Below are positions 8,717-17,411 of a stretch of DNA of 40,864 nt, one piece after another. The stretch lies in IMG/VR virus record IMGVR_UViG_3300023174_000318, positions 1 to 40,864 of that record, one strand, 5' to 3'. A program made the position numbers and the translations under genes. The notes below the pieces were generated by a model, which was not told the origin of the DNA, made no database searches, and saw only the letters and a program-made list of their open reading frames with translations. The DNA is from a virus. How positions within the stretch are numbered: the stretch's first letter is position 1; the number at the start of each line of letters is the position of its first letter.

Positions 8717-8871
8717 TGCCAGTACCCAAGGGAATGAACCCCAAGGCTTTTTATGCCAAGGAAGAGATGCACAAGAAGGGTGCCAAAATGCACTCTGAGG
8801 GTGCTAAAGCGGAGAAGTCCGAGCACTCTCCTCGCAAGAAGGCCATTATGAAGAAGATGGGTAAGTACTAA
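8716..8871 (+). CDS. Small basic protein 3 of the RRMGK cluster
   Basis: 51 residues. The ATG shares one base with the upstream stop, and the stop shares one base with the next start. The composition is almost only Lys, Met, Ala, Glu and His. It ends AIMKKMGKY, a Lys version of the shared C-terminal motif. Function unknown. Confidence 0.65.
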   Translation: MPVPKGMNPKAFYAKEEMHKKGAKMHSEGAKAEKSEHSPRKKAIMKKMGKY

Positions 8872-9050
8872 TGTTTGGTACCAATAAGCCTGCTTACAAC
8901 AAGCCGATGAAGCCAGGGAAGCCGATGAAGCCGACTGGCGGGCCTATGCCTAAGTTCCCCATGCCCCCTATGGCTGGCGGTCCAATGCCTAAGCCTTCAA
9001 AGAACCAGCAGTCCCTAGACGCAATCAAGCGCCGACTTCAAGGAATGTAG
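8871..9050 (+). CDS. Small Pro/Met/Lys-rich protein 4 of the cluster
   Basis: 59 residues, with Lys-Pro-Met repeats in the first half (KPMKPGKPMKPTGGPMPK) and a helix SLDAIKRRLQGM at the end, again resembling the shared C-terminal motif. Start and stop each share one base with the neighbouring genes (TAATG and TAGTG). The proline-rich body is probably disordered. Function unknown; the position suggests a virion-associated protein. Confidence 0.6.
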   Translation: MFGTNKPAYNKPMKPGKPMKPTGGPMPKFPMPPMAGGPMPKPSKNQQSLDAIKRRLQGM

Positions 9051-9529
9051 TGGCTAGGGTTAAGGGAACTCCTCAAGACCAGTTAGCTGGAGATAGCGTT
9101 TACGCTGCTCAGGTAGCTGCCCTTAACCGCGCCCTCCAGAACTTTCAAGCCAATCAAGCACTCGGTGCTGACTTTCAAAACCAGGACTACAGCAAGGGTC
9201 TTCGTAACCTTGGCTTTAACGCTGGTACAGGTCAGTATGATGTCGAAGATAAGATGCAGGGCTACGGCGGAGCAACTAACGCTGCCCGACAAAACTACGC
9301 TGGTCGTGGCATGCTTCGTTCCTCTGGCTATGGCACTACTACCGCTAACCTAAACCGTTCGTTTAATGACCAGAAGTCCAGCATGGACCAGGCTCAACAG
9401 AATTTTAAGTCACAGCAAGCTCGTGATGCAGCTCAGTATGAGGGTGAAGCTAAGGATGCTCAGCTGATGGCGCGTGAGGCTGCTATTCAGCGTCGTCGTC
9501 AGGCTTTGATGATGGGATTGGGTGGTTAA
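9050..9529 (+). CDS. Ala/Gln-rich virion-cluster protein
   Basis: 159 residues with a GTG start that overlaps the upstream stop by one base. Long Gln/Ala/Asn-rich helices (residues 10-45 and 100-150) flank a Gly/Tyr-rich middle (GYGGATNAARQNYAGRGMLRSSGYG). It ends AAIQRRRQALMMGLGG, so the RR-motif helix is present but not terminal. Such composition is common in ejected internal proteins of podoviruses; I infer that role from composition and position. Confidence 0.65.
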   Translation: MARVKGTPQDQLAGDSVYAAQVAALNRALQNFQANQALGADFQNQDYSKGLRNLGFNAGTGQYDVEDKMQGYGGATNAARQNYAGRGMLRSSGYGTTTANLNRSFNDQKSSMDQAQQNFKSQQARDAAQYEGEAKDAQLMAREAAIQRRRQALMMGLGG

Positions 9530-9531
9530 TA

Positions 9532-10506
9532 ATGGTAGCTAACTATCTTGAGGGTGCCATTAATCAGGCTAACCTAAGCAAAAATCCTGCTAGTAGTGTG
9601 TATAAAAACCCATTCTTTTCATTTATACGCCCAACTACTAATTTGCCTAAGCCTGGCTCTAAAGGACCACTTGCTTCTGCAGTCCCCCCTGTTGTCGCTG
9701 ACCGAGCAGTTAAAGACAGAACTACTGTTGCAGCAGACGCAGGTTTGCCTGACTTTCTAGCACAATCAGCCGCTGCTCTTCGCGGTGTTGATTATGGCGC
9801 TTCTGCGGCACAACTTCAGGATAATGCCGCAGTAGCTCGTGCTCGTGTTGCTTCCCTATATAAAGCTCTCCAACGTGAGCGTAGAGATGCGGAATCAATT
9901 TATCAAGGCTACCGCGACACTGCTGAGGAAAGCATTGGTTCTTCGGCTGAGCAAGCTGCTTCTGACATTGCAGCTGGTTACGAAAGCGCGTTGCAGAATC
10001 AAGCTAGTGAGATGGCGGCCCTTGGACTTGCCGACACGTTGGCTCAGAGCGCTACGTCTAACATGGCTGAAGACCAGGGCTACAACATGGGCACTGCGGC
10101 TAAATTAGGTAACGCCTACAAAAATGCTAATACGCTTGGCGGAGCTGCTGACCTTGCGTACAACCAAGGCATGATTGGTTCCGCTGGTTTTGCTAGTGCT
10201 GAAGGTCAGGCGCAGATTGACCAACAACTGTCAAATCTTTTGGCTAATCTCGCCATGCAACAACAACAGTCCAATGCTCAACTTCCGATGCAGCAACTGG
10301 AATATGCTCGCGGGCTTCAGAGTTTTTCACAGGCTAACCAGCCTGCTGGTCTTAGCCCTTCTGATGAGATTGCTCTTCAACGTATTTCTGCTGACCAAAC
10401 TCGTTCTATGAATCAGCGTAAAGATGAGATGGTTCAGTTCTTTATGGATAAAAAGGGTATGGACCTGCAGCAGGCTATGCAAGCCGCTAATGATTACTTT
10501 GCATAG
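9532..10506 (+). CDS. Ala/Gln-rich putative internal virion (ejection) protein
   Basis: 324 residues. After a Pro-rich N-terminal segment the protein is almost all helix, rich in Ala, Gln, Asn and Ser (residues about 60-320), as in podovirus ejection proteins that leave the head with the DNA. It ends with an amphipathic helix DKKGMDLQQAMQAANDYFA. The ATG lies 2 nt after the upstream stop. The stop TAG (10504-10506) falls inside a hairpin that also covers the next start codon. Confidence 0.6.
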   Translation: MVANYLEGAINQANLSKNPASSVYKNPFFSFIRPTTNLPKPGSKGPLASAVPPVVADRAVKDRTTVAADAGLPDFLAQSAAALRGVDYGASAAQLQDNAAVARARVASLYKALQRERRDAESIYQGYRDTAEESIGSSAEQAASDIAAGYESALQNQASEMAALGLADTLAQSATSNMAEDQGYNMGTAAKLGNAYKNANTLGGAADLAYNQGMIGSAGFASAEGQAQIDQQLSNLLANLAMQQQQSNAQLPMQQLEYARGLQSFSQANQPAGLSPSDEIALQRISADQTRSMNQRKDEMVQFFMDKKGMDLQQAMQAANDYFA

Positions 10507-10528
10507 TACATAGTATTATGTACCTATG
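10502..10528 (+). promoter_or_regulatory. Hairpin enclosing stop and start codons
   Basis: CATAG (10502-10506) pairs with CTATG (10524-10528), and TACATA (10507-10512) with TATGTA (10517-10522), around the loop GTAT; C10523 is bulged. The stem holds the upstream stop and the ATG of the giant gene, and takes the place of a ribosome site. Confidence 0.5.
10514..10519 (+). promoter_or_regulatory. Putative leaderless-promoter -10 (TATTAT)
   Basis: TATTAT ends 6 nt before ATG 10526, the same spacing as in six other genes. It lies inside the hairpin described at 10502-10528, so either reading could be right. Confidence 0.4.
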
Positions 10529-13500
10529 GCTATTGAGAATCGACCAAGTCAGAAACTGGTCTCTGATTATTTAGCCAAACTTGGTACTAATGCAGGTCAA
10601 TACAAGCCTTTTAAAATAACAGGCGTTACTAAAGGTGTCGACAATTACAACGCTGACGTTGACGCTTCTGGCAATGACTTTCTGTCGTGGCTAGGTGACA
10701 TTGTCTCGCGCCCCCTCTTTGCTGTTACAGAGACAGCAAGTTCTATTGCCGATTTAGCCGACAAGAACCAGAAATTTGACCCACTATCTGCAATAGGAAA
10801 TGTTGTTAGTGCTCCCTTTAGGGGATTCTTTTCGACTAACCCTGCTGACAAAATCTACACAGGCGACCTTATAGAAAAAGTTGCAGACATTGCAGGGGCA
10901 AACTCAAACCCTAACTATGTCAATAAAGAAAACAACGTCGACCCTGTGGTCAAGGGAGTTGCAGGATTTGTTGGCGATGTGGCACTAGACCCTACAACTT
11001 ATATTGGTCTTGGTCTGTATAAGAAACTTGGGGAGAAGATTGCTGGAGGTGTGACTAAGACTGCCGCTAAAGCGTCTAAAGCTATGGAGGCTACTCCAGT
11101 CTTAGGAACAGCGATAAAGGCTGCACAGAAAGCGGCAGAAACTGTGGTTCCGACAAGCACTGCCGATGAGGTTGTAGATGTAGCTGCTCAGTCGAAAGTG
11201 GTTGCAGATGCTCAGGTGGCTGAAGCTGCTAATGACATTGTTAAAGAATCTGTAACTCAGATTCCTGCGGATGTTACTAGGTATCTTGATAAATCCTTGA
11301 ACGAAGTTATTAAGGCAAAGCGTATTAAGGGTGGTAAGTCTTCAGTTTTGGCGAAGATAGAGAACTATACTAATTCCTTCGCACCTGCCGACGACGTAAT
11401 AAAAGCGGGAATTCTTCGTACGGAAAAAATTGATTCGTTTGATGAATACCTTGGCGAAGTTATTAAAGTCAACAAAGCGTATCCTGGAGAATTAAACACA
11501 AGACTTACTCGCAATGGCGAATCGTTAGTTATTAAGCCTGCCAGTGAGGCAGCTAAAGCCGTTAAGTTTTTGAAGAGTCCTAAAGCTGCTGAGGTTCGAG
11601 CACTTGAAACGGCAATCACTAAGGCTCAGTCAATCGTATCGTCTGCGATAAAAGAAGAATCTAGACTTCTCGATTTGCCTTTGTCGGCAGGTAATGATGA
11701 AAGTCTTAAAGCTGTTGCTGCCCGTATTCAAGGTGGCGAAAAACTTATTGCTGAGAGTAAAGCAAAGATTGAGGCTATTAGGGAATCAACTCCAGAACTG
11801 TCGATTATGGCAGAACTTTACGGTAGATTCCTAGGTTCTTTTGAGGGTAGAGGTGTCACAGGAGTAAGCCTTTTTGGCGATGTCGTCGCCGTGGGTAAGA
11901 ACGAAACACTTGATGCTCTTCACATGTATCGACTGGAATATGCTTACGATAGGCAGTATGTGGAGGAACTTTTTGGTCGACAATTAGCCAGGGAACTTAG
12001 CAACCTTGGTCAACAAAAGTTTGACACTTATGTCAATGGCATTGCTCAGTTGCTTCGACCCGATGGTGTTATAGCAGATTCTGCTATTGCTTTGGGTATG
12101 GCTCCTAAGAACTCTTTGGCTGGCGCTCAAGCAAACTTCTTAAAGCATGTTGGGATTGATTACCCGTCGTTCCAGAAAGCTTTGCAGATTGCCAATAACC
12201 GTATTGTAGTCTCGCCTCTTACTGCTGCGTCGTCTACTGACGAGACTTTGCAGGCTTATTTCTTTACCGAAAAACTTGGTGAGTTTGCCGCTAAGTATCG
12301 TCTTGGCGGAGCAGATGAGGCTCAGGTTGTTAACGATATTGTCATTGATGCTATTCCAGAGGTAGTCACTAAAAACTTTGACAAGAAATCTATTGTACAA
12401 ACACACAATGTTCCTCACACAAAAAACCCTGATGTCCTTAGAGATTCTCCTATCTTTGGAGAAGGTACTGGTATTGACATTAAAAATGCAAATACCTATA
12501 CCCAAGCTGATTTGTATGTTGCTCTTGCTACTCGTGTCAACAAGTACCTCCGCACTATTGAGAAAGACAAAGGCTGGGGTGCTATTGCAATTCGTACTCG
12601 TATGATGCGGGCCGCTACAAAATCTGCTGAAGATTACTTTGCGGCTAACGGTATTTATCTGCACCTAGACCAAGGTGCTCGTAAACCTCGATTTGCCTTG
12701 ACGATGACTAATATTCTCGACACGCTGCTTCCCTTGGAAGAGGCATCTAAGGGAACTAATCGTGACGCTCAGCAACTTATTAGTGCAGCTCTTTACAATG
12801 TTGAAGGTAAGCCGAAGTTTGCTGATGACGTGCAGATTGCTCAAGTTGGTTCAGCCGTAAAAGCTTCAATTTTTATGGATGCCACTGTTGTTGCCCTAAA
12901 CACTGGAGATGTTGAGGCGGTCAAGGCAGCTCTTATGACCACCACTCGTCGTAATGGCGGAGACCTAGAAAACTGGCTATCTAAACCTGAAGCCATTGGT
13001 CGTGTTGGATTTGTTCCTAAGAAAATGGTTAAGTTCGACCCAGTTACTAAAGAGATTGTTACCCCTATTGCGGGAACCTTTGCTGTAAAAGGCAAAAATG
13101 GCGTTTACATGGGAATCAAAGCCAAAACAATTATTGACAACGTAGCTCAAATGCTTGTCGACAGCCGCGAAGAATTGCTTGCCCTAGCTAAGGCTAACGA
13201 AGAGCTAATTGGGGTTACTCGTAAGGCAAACATTTTTGCAATTACGGCAGCAGCTACTAAAAACATCTTGGCGCATGCGGCTGACCCCATGCTCCGCGCA
13301 CAATCGCTCCGCGAATTGGCAGATGTAGGCGCTGTTGTGGATGATGTAGCCGCTAAAGCAGGAGCTGACTCAGTTGCTAATGCTGCTGCTCACGCAAATG
13401 TCGATGCCGCCATTGACCCAGTAAAGCGTACAGTTGCTAGGTCGGCGGTCAAGAAATCTGGCGCTCAAGAAGCAGAAACAGCCGCTAAGACTAAGGCTGA

Positions 13501-15844
13501 AAAAGCTAAAGCTGCAAAGCAAGTTGAGGATGCTCAGGCTGCTCGCATGAAAGCTGCTGCTGATGAAGAAGCGCAGATTGCTGAAGAACTTAGGGCATCT
13601 CCCGACAACCCCCAGGATGTTCAGGACATATTGGATGCATCAGGAGGGGCTCGCCAGTGGACTGATGAAGCCTACGCTGGAATTAAAGTTTATGTAATGA
13701 AGTCGCCCTTCCTGTCGAGAATGGCTGAACGATTTGTTGGTAGCTGGGGGCTCAAGTCGAGCAAACTTAACCTGTTCCGTTTGGCGCGTACCTCAATGGC
13801 GCTTACTCGTATTGTTCGAGGAGAACGCACCAAGGCTTATCGTCAGTTAGGTATTGAATACGGAAACTTGTTGCAAGACGGTAAGACGACAGAGCTTACT
13901 CAGGCTCTTCGTAACATCCAACTTGGACTCATCAAGGACGTAAATCCGCGAGTCACTGAGGCTATGGCTAAACTTCAGCCAATGCTGGCTGAGTTGTTTG
14001 ATTTCCAAAGCAAGGCAGATTCCGCAGTATTAGGTAACGCCTTCTTCCAGGAAGGTGCTGGTCTTGAGTACCTGAACAACTTGATGAAGCAGTACGACAT
14101 CCTGAAACCTAACGGTAAAGAAGTTTCAGCTGAATTAAAGAAATTCATCAACGAAGGAACTGACTTCTTTGACCTTGACCGTGCAATGGCAGAACGTGCA
14201 TTAATACTTAGGCGAGATAAACGAGACATCGGGCTTCTAGCTGCGGCAGCAGACCAGTGGCGTGAGTGGCCCATTGATGATGCTGTTGATTTCCTCGCAA
14301 AGGCAGATGTTGTCGTGTTACATGCCGCTAGTGAAGCGGCAATCGTCGAATCTGTAAAGCGATTGGGCGTTGCCCCAGCAGCAGGTTGGGCTTCTAGAGG
14401 TGCAAAAGAAGGGTTTGTTCAGCTGGAGAGTGGGGGTCGTTTGTTGCAGATGTTCCCTGCCGACATGCACTTCGACCCAGAGGTTGCTTCAATGCTTGTC
14501 AACTTGGAAAAGCTGAGCACTAAAACAACTGAAATCAACTCGTTCTTTACCAATGTGTACGACCCAATTCAGCAAGCATGGCAATTCGGTATTACACAGC
14601 TACGTCCTGGGCACCACTTGCGTAACTTAATTGGTGACGAAACAACTACTTATTTTGCTGAAGGTACTAAGTATCAAATACGTTCTGCAAAAGATGCTTT
14701 TAAACTTCAAGCTATTTATGGTCAATACGACAATACTGACTTCCTTCGCATGCTTAATCAAATGGGGGATGTCACTATCCCTAAAGCTGGCGATGTTATG
14801 GTCAACGGTAAGTATGGAGAAATAACCGCTGCTACTCTTGCTGAAGCTATTGCCCGTAACGGTCTTCCTACATCAAAAATTGTTGATGACATTTTTGATG
14901 CAGAAAGTGCTACAGGAAAGATAGCCAAAATAGCTCGTGGAGTTGTGTTCCAAGATACTAAACTTGGAGAGTTTGTTGGTGGGGTATCTGAAGCCCGTGA
15001 CCACTGGTCTCGCATGAAGCACTTTATGCAGATTATCCACAAAGAGCAAAACGCTAAGGTCAAGCGTTTTAAGACTACTGAGGAATTGTTTTCCTACGCT
15101 TCGCAACGAGTACAGAAGTTTCACCCTGACTCCACTACTTTGTCTAAATTTGAGCAGAAGTACATGCGTCGTCTTGTACCGTTCTATGGTTGGATGCGTG
15201 GAGCTATCCCCGCCTTGGTTGAGTCGGCATTTACTAATCCTGGGCGAATCACATCAATTAACAAGGCAAGCTACAACCTCGCAATCGCTATGGGAGTTAA
15301 CCCTGATTCGTTGTATGACCCATTCCCAGAAGACCAGTTGTTCCCTTCATTCCTTACTGATAAGGTTCAGGGCCCTCAATTCCAGGTTGATGGGAAGTAC
15401 TACAGCGTAAGTCCTGGAGTTGTGTCGTGGGACATCTCTAATCAGTTCCTTGCTGACCCACTACGAGGTTCTATTGGCTCACTGAACCCTATTCTTCGTA
15501 TGCCTATTGAGTTGCTTACAGGTAGTTCTTTGGGTACTGGAGCACGAATTAGGGATACTTCTGATTATGTTGATTCCGCTATTCCTGGGCTCAACTACTT
15601 GGCAAGTGTTTCTGGATATAGCCCGACAGGTAGCCTTGTGTCGATGCTTCAGGGCATGGGACCTGACCCAATGGCTCAAGTTTTGCTGGGTAATCGTACA
15701 GACACTTCAGCTGCGTTGTCAGCGGTCAACTGGCTGACAGGTTTGGGCATATCAGAGTACAGTAGACCTAATTACATAAACCTTGCAGAAATTGAGCGAC
15801 GTAACCGCGAAGCAGCGAAAGCGAGTATCCGAAGTGCCTACTAA
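10526..15844 (+). CDS. Giant internal virion / ejection-type protein
   Basis: 1772 residues, the largest gene here. An in-frame stop at 10511-10513 makes ATG 10526 the first possible ATG. Recognisable parts are an N-terminal region with hydrophobic stretches and VGDVALDPTTYIGLGLYKK (about 100-180); long helical regions; a Lys/Ala/Glu coiled coil near residues 980-1030; and a C-terminal region with QKYMRRLVPFYGWMRGAIP (near 1550) like the C-termini of giant proteins in other podoviruses. In T7 and P22, large internal proteins form a conduit through the envelope during DNA entry. No lysozyme motif is evident. Its size and place next to the Ala/Gln-rich proteins support this role. Confidence 0.65.
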   Translation: MAIENRPSQKLVSDYLAKLGTNAGQYKPFKITGVTKGVDNYNADVDASGNDFLSWLGDIVSRPLFAVTETASSIADLADKNQKFDPLSAIGNVVSAPFRGFFSTNPADKIYTGDLIEKVADIAGANSNPNYVNKENNVDPVVKGVAGFVGDVALDPTTYIGLGLYKKLGEKIAGGVTKTAAKASKAMEATPVLGTAIKAAQKAAETVVPTSTADEVVDVAAQSKVVADAQVAEAANDIVKESVTQIPADVTRYLDKSLNEVIKAKRIKGGKSSVLAKIENYTNSFAPADDVIKAGILRTEKIDSFDEYLGEVIKVNKAYPGELNTRLTRNGESLVIKPASEAAKAVKFLKSPKAAEVRALETAITKAQSIVSSAIKEESRLLDLPLSAGNDESLKAVAARIQGGEKLIAESKAKIEAIRESTPELSIMAELYGRFLGSFEGRGVTGVSLFGDVVAVGKNETLDALHMYRLEYAYDRQYVEELFGRQLARELSNLGQQKFDTYVNGIAQLLRPDGVIADSAIALGMAPKNSLAGAQANFLKHVGIDYPSFQKALQIANNRIVVSPLTAASSTDETLQAYFFTEKLGEFAAKYRLGGADEAQVVNDIVIDAIPEVVTKNFDKKSIVQTHNVPHTKNPDVLRDSPIFGEGTGIDIKNANTYTQADLYVALATRVNKYLRTIEKDKGWGAIAIRTRMMRAATKSAEDYFAANGIYLHLDQGARKPRFALTMTNILDTLLPLEEASKGTNRDAQQLISAALYNVEGKPKFADDVQIAQVGSAVKASIFMDATVVALNTGDVEAVKAALMTTTRRNGGDLENWLSKPEAIGRVGFVPKKMVKFDPVTKEIVTPIAGTFAVKGKNGVYMGIKAKTIIDNVAQMLVDSREELLALAKANEELIGVTRKANIFAITAAATKNILAHAADPMLRAQSLRELADVGAVVDDVAAKAGADSVANAAAHANVDAAIDPVKRTVARSAVKKSGAQEAETAAKTKAEKAKAAKQVEDAQAARMKAAADEEAQIAEELRASPDNPQDVQDILDASGGARQWTDEAYAGIKVYVMKSPFLSRMAERFVGSWGLKSSKLNLFRLARTSMALTRIVRGERTKAYRQLGIEYGNLLQDGKTTELTQALRNIQLGLIKDVNPRVTEAMAKLQPMLAELFDFQSKADSAVLGNAFFQEGAGLEYLNNLMKQYDILKPNGKEVSAELKKFINEGTDFFDLDRAMAERALILRRDKRDIGLLAAAADQWREWPIDDAVDFLAKADVVVLHAASEAAIVESVKRLGVAPAAGWASRGAKEGFVQLESGGRLLQMFPADMHFDPEVASMLVNLEKLSTKTTEINSFFTNVYDPIQQAWQFGITQLRPGHHLRNLIGDETTTYFAEGTKYQIRSAKDAFKLQAIYGQYDNTDFLRMLNQMGDVTIPKAGDVMVNGKYGEITAATLAEAIARNGLPTSKIVDDIFDAESATGKIAKIARGVVFQDTKLGEFVGGVSEARDHWSRMKHFMQIIHKEQNAKVKRFKTTEELFSYASQRVQKFHPDSTTLSKFEQKYMRRLVPFYGWMRGAIPALVESAFTNPGRITSINKASYNLAIAMGVNPDSLYDPFPEDQLFPSFLTDKVQGPQFQVDGKYYSVSPGVVSWDISNQFLADPLRGSIGSLNPILRMPIELLTGSSLGTGARIRDTSDYVDSAIPGLNYLASVSGYSPTGSLVSMLQGMGPDPMAQVLLGNRTDTSAALSAVNWLTGLGISEYSRPNYINLAEIERRNREAAKASIRSAY

Positions 15845-16736
15845 TCTTGAACAACAAGCCGCCGAGTTTTCCCGTCAACAGCAGGAGCAGTTCTTTGCTA
15901 ACCCTGCTACGACAGGTAACAACACGTTCATGCCTGGATACCGTGCTGTGTCCCAGCAACCTGTGGCTGTGGATACTCCGCAGACTAACCAGTCTTATGC
16001 TTACCGTGCATTGGACAATGTGCAGAATAGCATTGACCAAATCAATTCTATGTACGCTTCCAACATGGAGTTGGCGCAGCGGCAGGCAGCCCCTCAACTA
16101 AACGCTCAGTCTCTTGATGTTAGTACTCCTGAGACCCGAAGTGCTGCGTTGCAGTATTCCTCTGGCATTCCTGTCGGAGGTACTGGAAGTGGCAAACGAA
16201 TTGACTACAGTACGCTAAGTGCAGCACGTCAGAAACTTCTTGGTAAAGCTCAGTCTTACGTTGGTAGCCCCTATGTCTTAGGTGGTACAACCAAGCAGGG
16301 TATTGACTGCTCAGGCTTGGTAATGAACGTCTACAATAAAGCTGGCTTTGATGTGGGCCAGCACAGCGCCACTTGGCAGGGTCAAAACATCCCTGGAATT
16401 CGCACCACTATCGATAACCTTCGCCCTGGCGACCTTGTAGCCTGGCGTGACGGTAGCCACATTGCTGTCTACGCAGGTAACGGACAGATTATTGAAGCCG
16501 CCAACCCCAACGTAGGTACTGTACAACGCAAGATTTGGGCTGACCCTAGCGAACTATTTGGTATCAAAGTACGGCTTCCTGGCGACCTTGCTGCCCGTAA
16601 GCAAGCAGAAGCTGCAGCCATTGTAGCCACTATTCGTAACAAACCTCCAGCAGTTGCTGACCGCATGTCTGGAGAAACTATCGTTAACCGTAAGCCCAGC
16701 ACCTCAACCACTGCTAACAAGAAGTCAGCTATCTAA
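15834..16736 (+). CDS. NlpC/P60 cell-wall peptidase
   Basis: 300 residues from GTG 15834, which overlaps the giant gene by 11 nt. An in-frame TTG at 15783 is an alternative; neither has a good ribosome site. The Gln-rich N-terminus (about 120 residues) is followed by an NlpC/P60 domain: catalytic Cys in DCSGLV (residue 159), His in GSHIAVY (209) and a following polar residue in AANP. Such papain-like enzymes cleave peptidoglycan peptides. Location after the giant protein suggests a virion-associated enzyme used at entry, although a lysis role is possible. Confidence 0.8.
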   Translation: MPTNLEQQAAEFSRQQQEQFFANPATTGNNTFMPGYRAVSQQPVAVDTPQTNQSYAYRALDNVQNSIDQINSMYASNMELAQRQAAPQLNAQSLDVSTPETRSAALQYSSGIPVGGTGSGKRIDYSTLSAARQKLLGKAQSYVGSPYVLGGTTKQGIDCSGLVMNVYNKAGFDVGQHSATWQGQNIPGIRTTIDNLRPGDLVAWRDGSHIAVYAGNGQIIEAANPNVGTVQRKIWADPSELFGIKVRLPGDLAARKQAEAAAIVATIRNKPPAVADRMSGETIVNRKPSTSTTANKKSAI

Positions 16737-17011
16737 TGACTGGGGAGCAATTTGACGCGCTCGTCAGCGAGTACGGCTGGATTGCTGCCGTTTGTATAGT
16801 ATTCTTTGGATTCTTCGTAATGCTGGGGAAAGCGTGGAGTAGTATCGTAAAGTTTGTCAAAGTAGTAGATATTCTTATTGACCTGCCCGATAAGTTGCAA
16901 GCTATTGAGGATAGAATTCAAGGCATTGAGCACGAAGTTACAACAAACACTGGAACTAGCATCAAAGATGCTGTCAGGCGTATAGAAGAACGCCTTAATA
17001 AAGAGGTTTAG
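16736..17011 (+). CDS. Single-TM protein with C-terminal coiled coil (holin-accessory-like)
   Basis: 91 residues. One hydrophobic segment (WIAAVCIVFFGFFVMLGKAW, residues 15-34) is followed by an amphipathic helix with LPDKLQAIEDRIQGIEHEV and NTGTSIKDAVRRIEERL. This pattern, including HEV-N-G-S-DAV, resembles small membrane proteins common in actinophages (DUF2746-like, from memory) that lie near lysis genes. The ATG shares one base with the NlpC/P60 stop. Its 3' end overlaps the convergent resolvase gene by 17 nt. Confidence 0.65.
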   Translation: MTGEQFDALVSEYGWIAAVCIVFFGFFVMLGKAWSSIVKFVKVVDILIDLPDKLQAIEDRIQGIEHEVTTNTGTSIKDAVRRIEERLNKEV

Positions 17012-17411
17012 GCTTTAGGAGCCCCTGCGTTTCTAGGTAGTAGTATCCGTGGTTGTAGGCATCGACATCGTGCGACTTGCTGTGGTTACTGGGACGCTTT
17101 ACACCTGAATGAAGTTCAGCTATAGGCAACACGTTTGATGGTTGCAGTACAAACTTGGCTTTATATTCCTTAGCAATAAGTTTTAGGGCTCCGATTACTT
17201 GCACAGCTACGAATCGGCTTCCTGTCTGGGCTATCTGTCGCCCTCCGCGTAGCCTGTAATCCTCGCAGACAATGACCTTAATGTTTCCCGTGAAACTATT
17301 GAGCTTCTCTAGGAGTTCTTCAAAAGGTAGGGCTTCTCGCGCTATAAAAGTGCCGTCATCTTCCCAGTACGCTATTCCTGTCGTGTCGCCTGGGTCTACG
17401 CTTAGAATCAT
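16995..17411 (-). CDS. RuvC-like Holliday-junction resolvase
   Basis: 138 residues. RNase-H-fold signatures: N-terminal SVDPGDTTGIAYW (first Asp, residue 6), strand VIVCEDY (Glu, residue 50), and a late HSKSHDVDAYNHG with the last acidic residues. Such resolvases cut branched DNA before packaging. AGGAGAATA precedes the ATG, which shares a base with the polymerase stop (TAATG). It is the last gene of the leftward replication operon. Confidence 0.7.
   Translation of the reverse strand: MILSVDPGDTTGIAYWEDDGTFIAREALPFEELLEKLNSFTGNIKVIVCEDYRLRGGRQIAQTGSRFVAVQVIGALKLIAKEYKAKFVLQPSNVLPIAELHSGVKRPSNHSKSHDVDAYNHGYYYLETQGLLKPKPLY

Noticed and set aside
12140-12664. 174-residue minus-strand ORF inside the giant gene
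   Set aside because: It has no start signals and opposes a continuous long coding frame.
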